Assembly (NCBI RefSeq): GCF_964252635.1
Contig: NZ_CAXUNP010000001.1
Coordinates: 124,001 to 188,000, forward strand
From: Jatrophihabitans sp964252635
Lineage (GTDB): Bacteria > Actinomycetota > Actinomycetes > Mycobacteriales > Jatrophihabitantaceae
Length of the DNA stretch: 64,000 bases
Direction: 5' to 3'
Below the pieces are notes generated by a model. That model worked only from the letters and a program-made list of their open reading frames with translations, was not told the DNA's origin and did not search any database. Shown in pieces: positions 33,623 to 41,568 of this stretch (position 1 is its first letter; the number at the start of each line of letters is the position of its first letter). Both the position numbers and the translations under genes were made by a program.

Positions 33623-35296
33623 TCAGGCTTCTCGGGTCAGCCCTCGCCGCACGGCATAGGTGGCGGCCGCAGCTCGGGACGTGAGGCCCAGCGCGGCGTA
33701 GATGTTCGACACGTGTCGGTGCACGGTGTGCTCGCTGAGGTGCAGGGCCGCGGCGATCTGGGCGTTGGACAGCCCGTCGGCCAGTAGGCGCAGCACGTCG
33801 ATCTGTCGGGCGGTGAGCGGCCCGTCGTCGGCGTTGTCGGCGTTGTCGGCGTTGTCGCCGTGCAGGATCGCCTCGGCGCGGACCGCGACCGGCGCACCCT
33901 GCAGGGACGGCAGCAGCAGGTCGAGCGCGGCGGCCGCCTGCTCGCCGGCCGCAGGATCGCCCTGACGATCGAGCAGCTCGGCGAGCTCGACACGGCACTC
34001 GGCCTCGTCGAAGGGCAGGCCGGCGGCACGGAAATGGCGCGCGGCGTCCTGCCACAGTCCGACGGCGTCCTCCGCGGTGTCCCCTGCGGCATCCACCGCG
34101 GCGTCCCGGTGGCCGGCCAGTAGTGCCTCGGCGACGGCCGCGCGCGCCAGGAAGGCCTCGGCACCGACGGTCACGGCCATGCCGCGGAGCTCGTCGGCCG
34201 CCGCCCGTGCTCGTGCGTGCTGCCCGGACGAGACCGCGACCCTGACTGCGACGGCGAGGACGCCGGCCCGCTCGAGCTGGCCAGGTCGCAGCGCGCGCAG
34301 CAGCTCGCTGACGACGGTCTGCGCGCGTGCGGTGTCACCCTCGGCGAGCCTGCTCAGGGCCAACCCGCACAGCGCCACCGGGTGGAAGCCGACCTGCCTG
34401 AGCAGGGACTCCGCTTCGGCACGCCGTCCCTGCCGTCGTCGCAACTCGCCGAGGTGGGCAACGGCATCGAGACGACCCACCCGCCGGGAGTGCTCGAGTT
34501 CGGTCAGCACGTCAGCCAACGCGGACTCGGCCTCGGCGCAGTCGCCGCGAGCCAGCAGGACTGCGGCGTACTGCGTCCGGCAGACGGCGGACAGCGGCGC
34601 CAGATCCCGTTCCTCGGACAGGTGAGCGACCCGCGCACACCATTCACCGGCGCGGGCGAAGTCGCCCGTCTCCTGACACGCGGTGATCAACCAGCAACAG
34701 ATCTTGCCGGCCCACATGAGGTCCGTGACGTCGCCCGCGGTCGCCGCTCCGACCGCCGCGTCCAGCTCGGCCACGCCCGCACCGACCTGGCCGAGCCGGA
34801 CGCGCGAGAGTCCGGTGAGCGCACGGCCGACGCTGGCCAGGTCCTCGTCACCCACCTCGCGTCCGATCGTGCCGGCCTGCGCCGCCGCTCGCAGCGCCTC
34901 CTCGGCGTCGTGATCGACGGCCAGGGCCACCTCGGCGCGGCGCACGGCCAGCCAGCCCGCCTCGGCCACATCGATACGGCCGTCGAGCAGGTCGGCGGCA
35001 CGGGCCAGCCACCCCCGCGCGACCGCGACGCCGCCGCCGAACAGCAGCGTGTCGTAACCGAGCGTGGCAGCGACGCGCGCCGCACCGCGATCGTCACCGG
35101 CGGCACGGAATCCGCGGTACGCGGCCTGCCGTGCACCGATCGCGACGTCCGCGTCGTCCAACCACCAGGCAGCCTGGGCCATGCCCTCCTGTGCCGACGG
35201 GTCGCCCGCAGCAGCCAGCGGTGCAAACGCCTCGATCGCCGCCTGCCACCGGCCGGCGGCCAACGCGGCGGCTGCGTCGGCCGGCGACGTCGTCAT
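33623..35296 (-). CDS. Large LuxR-type transcriptional regulator with TPR-like helices
   Basis: A 557-residue regulator. Residues 1 to about 460 are Ala-rich helical repeats resembling tetratricopeptide units (AAGRWQAAIEAFAPLAAAGD; ARGDCAEAESALADVLTELE). The C-terminus is a LuxR helix-turn-helix: PLTARQIDVLRLLADGLSNA, then QIAAALHLSEHTVHRHVSNI. There is no N-terminal ATPase, so it is not a full MalT/LAL protein. A linker of repeated DNA triplets (DNADNADNADD) precedes the DNA-binding domain. The ATG at 35296 is chosen because the upstream extension overlaps the tautomerase gene. Targets unknown. Confidence 0.85.
   Translation of the reverse strand: MTTSPADAAAALAAGRWQAAIEAFAPLAAAGDPSAQEGMAQAAWWLDDADVAIGARQAAYRGFRAAGDDRGAARVAATLGYDTLLFGGGVAVARGWLARAADLLDGRIDVAEAGWLAVRRAEVALAVDHDAEEALRAAAQAGTIGREVGDEDLASVGRALTGLSRVRLGQVGAGVAELDAAVGAATAGDVTDLMWAGKICCWLITACQETGDFARAGEWCARVAHLSEERDLAPLSAVCRTQYAAVLLARGDCAEAESALADVLTELEHSRRVGRLDAVAHLGELRRRQGRRAEAESLLRQVGFHPVALCGLALSRLAEGDTARAQTVVSELLRALRPGQLERAGVLAVAVRVAVSSGQHARARAAADELRGMAVTVGAEAFLARAAVAEALLAGHRDAAVDAAGDTAEDAVGLWQDAARHFRAAGLPFDEAECRVELAELLDRQGDPAAGEQAAAALDLLLPSLQGAPVAVRAEAILHGDNADNADNADDGPLTARQIDVLRLLADGLSNAQIAAALHLSEHTVHRHVSNIYAALGLTSRAAAATYAVRRGLTREA
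33833..33859. repeat. 9-bp tandem repeats in the LuxR-type gene
   Basis: Three consecutive GTTGTCGGC-type units (the last has one change) encode the repeated Asp-Asn-Ala linker just before the DNA-binding domain. Copy-number change would alter linker length in frame. Confidence 0.8.
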
Positions 35297-35334
35297 CGGC
35301 TCAGCCTGACCTCGGACGTCGCCGCCGACAAGGG

Positions 35335-35559
35335 TCAGACGCCCACCCCAGCCGCGAGGGCGCGCACGTCCGCGGTGGTCAGGGCGTTGCCCGCGATGCC
35401 CCAGTCGCCGCTCGCGACCTCGTGGATGACGCACCACGTGACCGGGCGCATGTTCTCGCCCTCGATCCCGACCAGGGCGTCGGTGAGCCTGGTGATCATC
35501 TCGCCCTTCTGCTCGGCCGTGAACACGTCCTTGATGACGTTGACCTGGATCAGTGGCAT
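35335..35559 (-). CDS. 4-oxalocrotonate tautomerase-family protein
   Basis: A 74-residue tautomerase. It begins MPLIQVNVIKDVFTAEQK, so removal of Met exposes the catalytic Pro1. GENMRPVTWCVIHEVASGDW carries the usual Arg and the conserved region near the active site. Members interconvert enol and keto acids in aromatic degradation. It is 38 bp upstream of the LuxR-type gene in the same direction. The substrate is unknown. Confidence 0.85.
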   Translation of the reverse strand: MPLIQVNVIKDVFTAEQKGEMITRLTDALVGIEGENMRPVTWCVIHEVASGDWGIAGNALTTADVRALAAGVGV

Positions 35560-35702
35560 GGCGTGGTTCCCTTCTGCGGTGGCCGACCGGGTTCGGAACG
35601 GCTCGGGAACCAGCCTCGTCGCACACTCAGAACGGCGCTTCGGCGAACCGGGCCATCTCGGTCGCCCCGGCCGGGTGGCCCGAACGGGCCATCACCCCGT
35701 GC

Positions 35703-37160
35703 TCAGTGCGATTCCTCGACGCTGCGGGAGTCGGTCAGCGTCAGCGCGCCCCAGCCGGCGAGGACGCCGACCACGACCGCCAGCGCGACGAAGATGACGC
35801 GCTCCCCGTGGAAGAACGACGCGACCAGGTGATCGCTCCACACCCCGTTCGGCAGTACTCGCACGACCAGGGTGGCGATCAGCGTGCCGACGACCGCGGT
35901 GCCGACGCTGGTCCCGACCTCCTGGGCGGCGTCGTTGAGGGCCGCTCCGAGCGAGGTGCGGTTGTGCGGCATGGCGTCCACGAGCGCGACCGCGCAGATC
36001 GTCATGACGGTGCGCAGCCCGATGGTGAAGGTCACCAGGAACACCGCGATGGCGGCGTAACCGTGCGAGACGGCCCAGGCCAGCCCGACGAGCGACCCGG
36101 CCAACAGCGCGGCGCCGACGACACAGGCGATGCGGTGCCCGAAGCGCTTGCCGAGACCTTCGGAGATCGGCGTGGCGATGATCATCGTCAGGATCAGCGG
36201 CAGGTTCGCCAACCCGGCCCGGACGGGGCTCCATCCGTAGGCGTACTGGAAATGGATGATCAGCGAGAACATCACACCCGTCATCGCGATCGACGTGCCG
36301 GCCTGGGCGAGGCTCGCCCCGCGGACGGTGCCTTGGCGGAAGACGGTCAGGTCGAGCATCGGCTCCGGGGTGCGCCGTTCGTGCCAGATGAACACGACCA
36401 GCGCTGCGACTGCACCGATCCCCGACGCGATGGTCGCCGGGGCGTCCCATCCGTGGCCGGCCCCGCTGGTGGCGGTGTAGCAGGCCAGGCCGATCAGCAC
36501 GATGCTGGCCAGCGCCCCGGGCAGGTCGGGCTTGTCCTTCGTGAGGCCCGCGGGGTCGTCGGCAGCCACCCCGAGGCGAACCCCGACGAACGCGATCAGC
36601 GCGATCGGCGCGTTGACCAGCAGCAGCCACTCCCACCGCACATGGGCCAGGGCGGTGCCCCCGACGAGCGGGCCGAGGATGAAACCGCTCATCCCGACGA
36701 CGATCATGACCGTGACGGCCCGCATGCGCAGCGCCTTGTTGTCGAAGAGCCGGAACACCAACGAGTTGGTGATCGGCGCCATCATCGCCGCCGCAATGCC
36801 GAGCGCGGCGCGCAGCGCGATCAGCTGGCCGATCGAGTCGACCCAGATCACGAGCAGGCTGAGCAGCCCGAACAGTGCGAGCCCGACCTGCAGCACGCGA
36901 CGGCGACCGAACCGGTCGGCGGCCGACCCGGCCGACAGCAGCAGGCCACCGAAGGTCAGCGAGTACGCGCCGGTCACCCACTGCAGGGCCGTCGTGTTGC
37001 CGCCCAGGTCGCGGCCGATGGTCGGCAGCGCGATGCCCAGCAGGGTGTTGTCGACCATCTCGACGAAGAACGCCAGGCAGAGCGCGAACAGCGGGATCCA
37101 CGCCGCACGCAGCGACGGGTAGGTGCGCTCCGATGCGGGCGCGGTGGCGGTGACAGCCAT
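35703..37160 (-). CDS. MFS drug/metabolite exporter (DHA2, EmrB/QacA type)
   Basis: A 485-residue proton-driven exporter with about 14 membrane segments. Motif A-like GSAADRFGRRRVLQVGLALF lies near residue 75, FFVEMVDNTLLGIALPTIGR holds the TM1 motif D, and GMSGFILGPLVGG is the motif C-like antiporter segment. The ATG at 37160 follows GAGGAGGAG. It is divergent from a TetR gene, with two identical palindromes between them, so it is probably a resistance pump induced by its substrate through that repressor. Confidence 0.9.
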   Translation of the reverse strand: MAVTATAPASERTYPSLRAAWIPLFALCLAFFVEMVDNTLLGIALPTIGRDLGGNTTALQWVTGAYSLTFGGLLLSAGSAADRFGRRRVLQVGLALFGLLSLLVIWVDSIGQLIALRAALGIAAAMMAPITNSLVFRLFDNKALRMRAVTVMIVVGMSGFILGPLVGGTALAHVRWEWLLLVNAPIALIAFVGVRLGVAADDPAGLTKDKPDLPGALASIVLIGLACYTATSGAGHGWDAPATIASGIGAVAALVVFIWHERRTPEPMLDLTVFRQGTVRGASLAQAGTSIAMTGVMFSLIIHFQYAYGWSPVRAGLANLPLILTMIIATPISEGLGKRFGHRIACVVGAALLAGSLVGLAWAVSHGYAAIAVFLVTFTIGLRTVMTICAVALVDAMPHNRTSLGAALNDAAQEVGTSVGTAVVGTLIATLVVRVLPNGVWSDHLVASFFHGERVIFVALAVVVGVLAGWGALTLTDSRSVEESH

Positions 37161-37187
37161 GGCGTGCTCCTCCTCATCATTCGTCTC

Positions 37188-37202
37188 TGGAACGATGTTC
37201 CA
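37188..37202. promoter_or_regulatory. TetR-type operator 1 (MFS/TetR pair)
   Basis: TGGAACGATGTTCCA is a perfect palindrome with 6-bp arms and a 3-nt centre, in the 77-bp gap between the exporter and TetR starts. Its twin is 23 bp away and is its exact reverse complement. Confidence 0.75.
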
Positions 37203-37210
37203 GACCATCT

Positions 37211-37225
37211 TGGAACATCGTTCCA
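37211..37225. promoter_or_regulatory. TetR-type operator 2 (MFS/TetR pair)
   Basis: TGGAACATCGTTCCA, with the same arms as operator 1, ends 12 bp before the TetR start codon. Centre-to-centre distance to operator 1 is 23 bp, about two DNA turns, which suits cooperative binding of two dimers. Confidence 0.75.
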
Positions 37226-37237
37226 GGATGTGTCAAG

Positions 37238-37915
37238 ATGGGTGGCGTGAGCGCAGCCGTCGGACGTCCGTCACGTCGATCGGATGCGCTCTCGCGGGAG
37301 CGGATCATCGCGACCGCCGTCGCCATCCTCGACGCCGACGGCGAGAGCGCCCTGACCTTCCGCTCGCTCGCCGCGGCGCTGGCCACCGGCCCCGGCGCGA
37401 TCTACTGGCACGTGGCGAACAAGGACGAGCTGCTCGCCGCAGCCACGGATGCGATCGTCGCCGGGGTCACCGCTGCCGCCCCGGCGGACGCCTCGCCGCA
37501 CGACCAGATCCGGACGGTTGCGCTCGGCCTCTTCGACGCCATCGACGCACACCCGTGGATCGGCTCGCACCTCGCACGCGAGCCGTGGCAGCTGGCGAGC
37601 ATGCGCATCGTCGAGGCGATGGGCAGCAGGCTCACCGATCTCGGGGCGCCGGCGGCGCAGCATTTCAACGTGGCGACGGCCCTGGCGAGCTACGTCTGCG
37701 GGGCCGCCGCCCAGAACGCCGCGAACGCACGCAGCGCATCACCGGACGTGGACCGCGACACGGCACTCGCCACGGCTGCCCGCCGGTGGACCGAGCTCGA
37801 CGAGGCCGAGTTCCCCTTCGTGCGCCGCATCGCGGCGCAGCTGCCCGGCCATGACGACCGTGAGCAGTTCCTCGCCGGCGTCGACCTCATCCTCGCCGGC
37901 ACCGCCCGACCGTGA
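37238..37915 (+). CDS. TetR family regulator with TetR_C_1-like domain
   Basis: A 225-residue repressor. The DNA-binding region is SRERIIATAVAILDADGESA, then LTFRSLAAALATGPGAIYWH and VANKDELLAAA; the TGPGAIYWHVANKDEL form is typical of TetR_C_1-type regulators. The C-terminal ligand domain starts after about residue 75. An alternative GTG lies three codons into the gene. It probably represses the divergent exporter and itself through the TGGAAC-NNN-GTTCCA sites. Confidence 0.9.
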   Translation: MGGVSAAVGRPSRRSDALSRERIIATAVAILDADGESALTFRSLAAALATGPGAIYWHVANKDELLAAATDAIVAGVTAAAPADASPHDQIRTVALGLFDAIDAHPWIGSHLAREPWQLASMRIVEAMGSRLTDLGAPAAQHFNVATALASYVCGAAAQNAANARSASPDVDRDTALATAARRWTELDEAEFPFVRRIAAQLPGHDDREQFLAGVDLILAGTARP

Positions 37916-37925
37916 ACGCGGCCGA

Positions 37926-39080
37926 TCACCCGAGTCCGTCGAAGAACGCGGTGATGTCGCCGGCGAGCAGGGCGGGCTCCTCGTGGGGTGCGAAGTGGCC
38001 GCCGCGGGGCATCGTCGTGTACCGGGTCACGTTGTAGGTGCGCTCGGCCCAGCTGCGCGGGACGCGGCCGCCGAGGTCGGCCGGGAACAGGGCCAGGCCG
38101 GTCGGCACGTCGACGCGCTCGATGGGCCCGAGCAAGCCGTGCCCACCCTCGTAGTACTGGCGGAACGACGTCGAGATGGTGTCCGTGAACCAGTACAGCG
38201 ACGCCTGCGTCAGCAGGAAGTCGTGGCTGAAGCGGCTCGACACATCGCCGTTGCAGTCACTCCAGTCGCGGTACTTCTCCACGATCCAGGCGAGCAGCCC
38301 GGCCGGTGAGTCGCTCAGTCCCTGGGCGAGGGTGAGCGGTTTGGTGCGCTGTTGATGGGCGTACGCACCCTGCTCGTTCGACCACCGGGTACCCGCGTCG
38401 AGGAACGCGCGCTCCTCGTCGGTCAGGTCGGCAACGTCCGAGCGCAGCGGGCGCTCGACGTCCATCAGGTGGATGCCGACGACAGCCTCCGGGTGCGCCT
38501 GGGCGAGGCGACTGGTGATGCCGACTCCCAGGTCGCCGCCGTGTGCGCCGTACCGTTCGAAGCCGAGCTCGTCGTGCATCAGCCGGTGCCACAGCTCGTG
38601 CACCGGCGGCGTCCGGTCGATCGACGGCCGCTGCTGGGAGAGGGTGAAGCCGGGCAGCGACGGGACGACCACGGTGCAGGCGTCGTCCGCGGAACCGCCG
38701 AACTCCGACGGGTGCGCAAGCCGTCGGGCGAGGCCGACGAGCTCGTAGAAGGTGCTCGGCCAGCCGTTGGTGAGGACGATCGGACGCGCGTCGGTTCGTT
38801 CGGCGTCGAAGCGCAGGTAGTGCAGGTCGACGCCGTCCAGGGTCGTGAAGTGCGACGGCAGAGCGTTGATCTCGGCCTCGCGTGCGCGCCAGTCGTAGCC
38901 GTCGGCCCAGTGGGCGACGAGGCGCTGCAGCAGGTCCGGATCGGTGCCGGCCTGCCAGGCCTCGAGGGGCCACGGTCGGGCCCATCTCGTGTTGCCGAGC
39001 CGGGCGCGGAGGTCGTCGACGTCGGCCTCGGGGACGTCGAGCAGTGGACGGGTGGGCGTGGGTTCCGTGGTGTACGACAC
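37926..39080 (-). CDS. Epoxide hydrolase (EHN-type alpha/beta hydrolase)
   Basis: A 384-residue enzyme of the microsomal-type epoxide hydrolase family, converting epoxides to diols. The N-terminal EHN domain (LRARLGNTRWARPW, then WQAGTDPDLLQRLVAHWADG) is followed by the oxyanion segment LTNGWPSTFYE. GAHGGDLGVGITSRLA has the nucleophile Asp in GGDLG, near residue 180. A conserved GGHFAPHEEP supplies the catalytic His. The GTG at 39080 is chosen because a -10 box ends about 10 bp before it, implying a near-leaderless message; an ATG at 39119 lies inside the promoter. Divergent from the CGNR gene. Confidence 0.88.
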   Translation of the reverse strand: MSYTTEPTPTRPLLDVPEADVDDLRARLGNTRWARPWPLEAWQAGTDPDLLQRLVAHWADGYDWRAREAEINALPSHFTTLDGVDLHYLRFDAERTDARPIVLTNGWPSTFYELVGLARRLAHPSEFGGSADDACTVVVPSLPGFTLSQQRPSIDRTPPVHELWHRLMHDELGFERYGAHGGDLGVGITSRLAQAHPEAVVGIHLMDVERPLRSDVADLTDEERAFLDAGTRWSNEQGAYAHQQRTKPLTLAQGLSDSPAGLLAWIVEKYRDWSDCNGDVSSRFSHDFLLTQASLYWFTDTISTSFRQYYEGGHGLLGPIERVDVPTGLALFPADLGGRVPRSWAERTYNVTRYTTMPRGGHFAPHEEPALLAGDITAFFDGLG

Positions 39081-39089
39081 CAGCAAAAC

Positions 39090-39136
39090 GTAATAGCGGT
39101 GTCGCACTGTTGTCAACACCGGTATTCGGTTATAGT
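39090..39136. promoter_or_regulatory. Back-to-back divergent promoters sharing -35 boxes
   Basis: Plus strand: TTGTCA (39110-39115), 15-bp spacer, TATAGT (39131-39136). Minus strand: TTGACA (39116-39111), 15-bp spacer, TATTAC (39095-39090). The two -35 boxes overlap almost completely. Each -10 lies about 7-9 bp before the chosen GTG, implying leaderless or nearly leaderless transcripts. A direct repeat, ATAGCGGTGTCG at 39093-39104 and ATAGTGGTGTCG at 39132-39143, flanks the pair. Confidence 0.6.
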
Positions 39137-39142
39137 GGTGTC

Positions 39143-39652
39143 GTGGATCTGGCCCTGACCGAGGACTTCCTCAACACGATCGACGAGCGCACCTTCGCCG
39201 TGCAGGGCAAGGCCCATGTGCCCGGTGACGCCCTGACCTCACCCGCCACGTTGGCCACCTGGTTGGCCGCCCACGGGTTCTCGGACGAGGTGGGCGACCG
39301 CGAGCTCGAGGCAGCGCGTTCACTGCGCTCGGCGCTACGGGCTGCGCTCGGCACGGATTCGACCGACGCGACGGCGCGCGCCCTGGCGCGCTTCCCGCTC
39401 CGGCTCACCCCTGACGACTCCGGCCGCCTACAGGTCGCGGCGTCCACCGGCGTGCGTGGCCTGGACACGATCGTCGAGACGGTGGCTGTGAGCGTCGCGG
39501 ACGGCGGGTGGCGCAGGATGAAGCTCTGTGCCTCGCCGGACTGTCGCTGGGCCTTCCACGACGCCTCGCGCAACGGCGCCGGGCGCTGGTGCTCGATGGG
39601 GGCGTGCGGCAACCGGCACAAGACCCGCGCCTACCGACAGCGGCAGGCCTGA
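39143..39652 (+). CDS. CGNR zinc-finger transcriptional regulator
   Basis: A 169-residue protein of the ABATE/CGNR family. The N-terminal stress-response domain begins DLALTEDFLNTIDERTF. The C-terminal zinc finger reads LCASPDCRWAFHDASRNG, then RWCSMGACGNRHKTRAYRQR, with the full Cys set and the CGNR motif. The GTG at 39143 lies seven bases after a TATAGT -10 box, suggesting a leaderless message. It probably controls the divergent epoxide hydrolase and itself. Confidence 0.88.
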   Translation: MDLALTEDFLNTIDERTFAVQGKAHVPGDALTSPATLATWLAAHGFSDEVGDRELEAARSLRSALRAALGTDSTDATARALARFPLRLTPDDSGRLQVAASTGVRGLDTIVETVAVSVADGGWRRMKLCASPDCRWAFHDASRNGAGRWCSMGACGNRHKTRAYRQRQA

Positions 39653-39662
39653 CACCGGCTGG

Positions 39663-39926
39663 TCATTTCGCGGTCAGCAGGTCTGGTGGGCTGCAGGACG
39701 CGTGTTGATCATGGCTGCGCAGGGCCCGGACACCCAGCACACCGATGATCGTGCCGAGCGTCAGCGAAACGACGGTGAGCACGAGGTGGACGCCGAAGAA
39801 CGCGGTCATGCCGTCGTTCCACGACCGTTTGTCAGCCCAGATGTTCTTCAAGAAGGTGGGCCAGACGATCCAGCTCCACACGCCGAAGGCGACGAGGAAC
39901 CATGCGACGCGTTTGGAGACGACCAC
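39663..39926 (-). CDS. SCO4848-family small membrane protein
   Basis: An 87-residue protein with two membrane segments: VAWFLVAFGVWSWIVWPTFL and FFGVHLVLTVVSLTLGTIIG, joined by NIWADKRSWNDG. This pattern matches the SCO4848 family, which is widespread in actinobacteria and has no known function. It converges on the CGNR gene with 10 bp between the stops. Confidence 0.85.
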   Translation of the reverse strand: MVVSKRVAWFLVAFGVWSWIVWPTFLKNIWADKRSWNDGMTAFFGVHLVLTVVSLTLGTIIGVLGVRALRSHDQHASCSPPDLLTAK

Positions 39927-39969
39927 GGCTCGAGTATCCGCGCCGTACCTGTGCGGGACGCGGCCGGAC

Positions 39970-40857
39970 TCACGCTTCCGGGATCGGACGGTCGAACAGC
40001 TCGGCGCGGTCGCCGTCCGGGTCCGGGCCGCCGCGACGGCCGGTGTCCAGCGCGTCCAGCGCGTCCAGCTCCGCGTCGGTGAGCTCGAAGTCGAAGACGT
40101 CGAAGTTCTCGGCGATGCGGCCGGGGTTCACCGACTTGGGAATGGCCGACCGACCACGCTGCAGGTGCCAGCGCAGCATGACCTGCGCCGCGGACTTCCC
40201 GTGCTTGCGCCCGATGCCGACCACCGTGTGGTCCTCGAGTGCATTGGTCAGGTCGTTGTCGTAGCCGGGGTAGAAGGTGATGCCGCCGATCGGTGACCAG
40301 GCCTGGTCGAGGATGTCGTGCTGCGCATCGGCCTGCTGCACCGCCGGCTGGGTGAAGAACGGGTGCAGCTCGACCTGGTTGAGGGCCGGCGGCACGTCGG
40401 TCTGGGCCATCAGGTCGGCCAGGTGGTGGGGCATGAAGTTGCTGACCCCGATGGCCCGCACCTTGCCCTGCTCGAGCAAGGTCTGCAGCGACCGGTACGC
40501 CTCGACGGTGCGCTCGAAGCGGGTCGGCGCCGGCGTGTGCAGGATGAGCAGGTCCAGGTGGTCGACCCCGAGCTTGCGTACCGCCTTCTCCCAGGCGTGC
40601 AGCGTCTGCTCGGTGCCGTAGTCGCTGACCCACACCTTGGTCTCGAGGAACACCTCGTCGCGGTCGACGCCGGAGGCCCGCAGCCCTTCGCCGACCTGGC
40701 GCTCGTTGCCGTAGATCGCCGCGGTGTCGATCAACCGGTACCCGACCTCCAGCGCACGGCGTACCGCGGCGGCCGTCTCGTCCGGCGGGCTCTGGAAGAC
40801 CCCCAGCCCGAGGGCCGGCATCTGCACACCGTTGTTCAACGTCAGCGTCGTGTCCAT
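39970..40857 (-). CDS. Aldo/keto reductase
   Basis: A 295-residue NADPH-dependent carbonyl reductase with the complete AKR catalytic tetrad: D in YRLIDTAAIYGNE, Y of IYGN, K in LETKVW and H in LLILHTP. GVSNFMPHHL and SAIPKSVNPGRIAENFD bind the cofactor. The ATG at 40857 is preferred over an upstream start. It lies 42 bp downstream of a TetR gene in the same direction. Substrate unknown. Confidence 0.9.
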   Translation of the reverse strand: MDTTLTLNNGVQMPALGLGVFQSPPDETAAAVRRALEVGYRLIDTAAIYGNERQVGEGLRASGVDRDEVFLETKVWVSDYGTEQTLHAWEKAVRKLGVDHLDLLILHTPAPTRFERTVEAYRSLQTLLEQGKVRAIGVSNFMPHHLADLMAQTDVPPALNQVELHPFFTQPAVQQADAQHDILDQAWSPIGGITFYPGYDNDLTNALEDHTVVGIGRKHGKSAAQVMLRWHLQRGRSAIPKSVNPGRIAENFDVFDFELTDAELDALDALDTGRRGGPDPDGDRAELFDRPIPEA

Positions 40858-40899
40858 GCCCTCGACGTTAGGACCACGCGGCAAGGCCGGGTTGCGTGG

Positions 40900-41472
40900 C
40901 TACCTGGGGCGCGGCGCCCGCAGCCCCTCGACCATGACGGCCAGCACCGTGCCGACCCGTGCGTCCCACTCCGACGCCGGGATCCGCGACAGCGCACCGA
41001 GCAGCAGGATGACGTCGGTCGCGTCGACGTCGGCACGTAGCTCGCCCGCACGGCGCCCCTGGTCCAGCAGCTCGCCGAGCGCGTCGTCGAGACGTACGTG
41101 CTGGTCGGCGTAGAGGTCCAGCCACGCCGAGGCCTCGATGGCCGCCATGACCCCCCGCTTCACCCGCGCGTACTCCGCGAGCCGGTCGAACCACCGGCGA
41201 AGCGCCTCGAGCGGGGCGTAGTCGGCGAGCAGGGCAGGCACGTCCGCGACCAGCTCGTCCATCTCGTGCCGGTACACCTCGGCCAGCAGGTGCTCGCGGG
41301 TCGGGAAGTGCCGGTACAGCGTCCCCTGCCCCACGCCGGCCGCGCCGGCCACGGCCTGCAGCCGCAGCTCGTCGACGGCGCCGTTCGACCCGGCCAGTGC
41401 AGCGCGGGCGGCGTCGACGATGCGAGCGCGGTTGACCTCCGCGTCGGCCCGACGACGTACCCGAGCAGGCAC
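40900..41472 (-). CDS. TetR family regulator (SDR-facing)
   Basis: A 190-residue TetR/AcrR repressor. The helix-turn-helix is LRLQAVAGAAGVGQGTLYRH followed by FPTREHLLAEVYRHEM. The C-terminal domain has EALRRWFDRLAEYARVKRG. Divergent from the SDR gene at 41569; two GGACA-based palindromes lie between. It likely represses that gene and possibly the aldo/keto reductase downstream of itself. Confidence 0.9.
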   Translation of the reverse strand: MPARVRRRADAEVNRARIVDAARAALAGSNGAVDELRLQAVAGAAGVGQGTLYRHFPTREHLLAEVYRHEMDELVADVPALLADYAPLEALRRWFDRLAEYARVKRGVMAAIEASAWLDLYADQHVRLDDALGELLDQGRRAGELRADVDATDVILLLGALSRIPASEWDARVGTVLAVMVEGLRAPRPR

Positions 41473-41495
41473 CGGGGCTCCTCTGCGTCCCGCTA

Positions 41496-41513
41496 AGCGG
41501 ACAATTGTCCGCT
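41496..41513. promoter_or_regulatory. TetR operator 1 (TetR/SDR gap)
   Basis: AGCGGACAATTGTCCGCT is a perfect 18-bp palindrome, 23 bp upstream of the TetR start. It shares the core CGGACA..TGTCCG with the second site. Confidence 0.75.
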
Positions 41514-41530
41514 AACCTGGATGAGGTAAA

Positions 41531-41544
41531 CGGACAGCTGTCCG
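41531..41544. promoter_or_regulatory. TetR operator 2 (TetR/SDR gap)
   Basis: CGGACAGCTGTCCG is a perfect 14-bp palindrome, 24 bp upstream of the SDR start. Centres of the two sites are 33 bp apart, about three DNA turns. Confidence 0.75.
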
Positions 41545-41568
41545 AACAGCGTAGACGAGGAGCACCCG

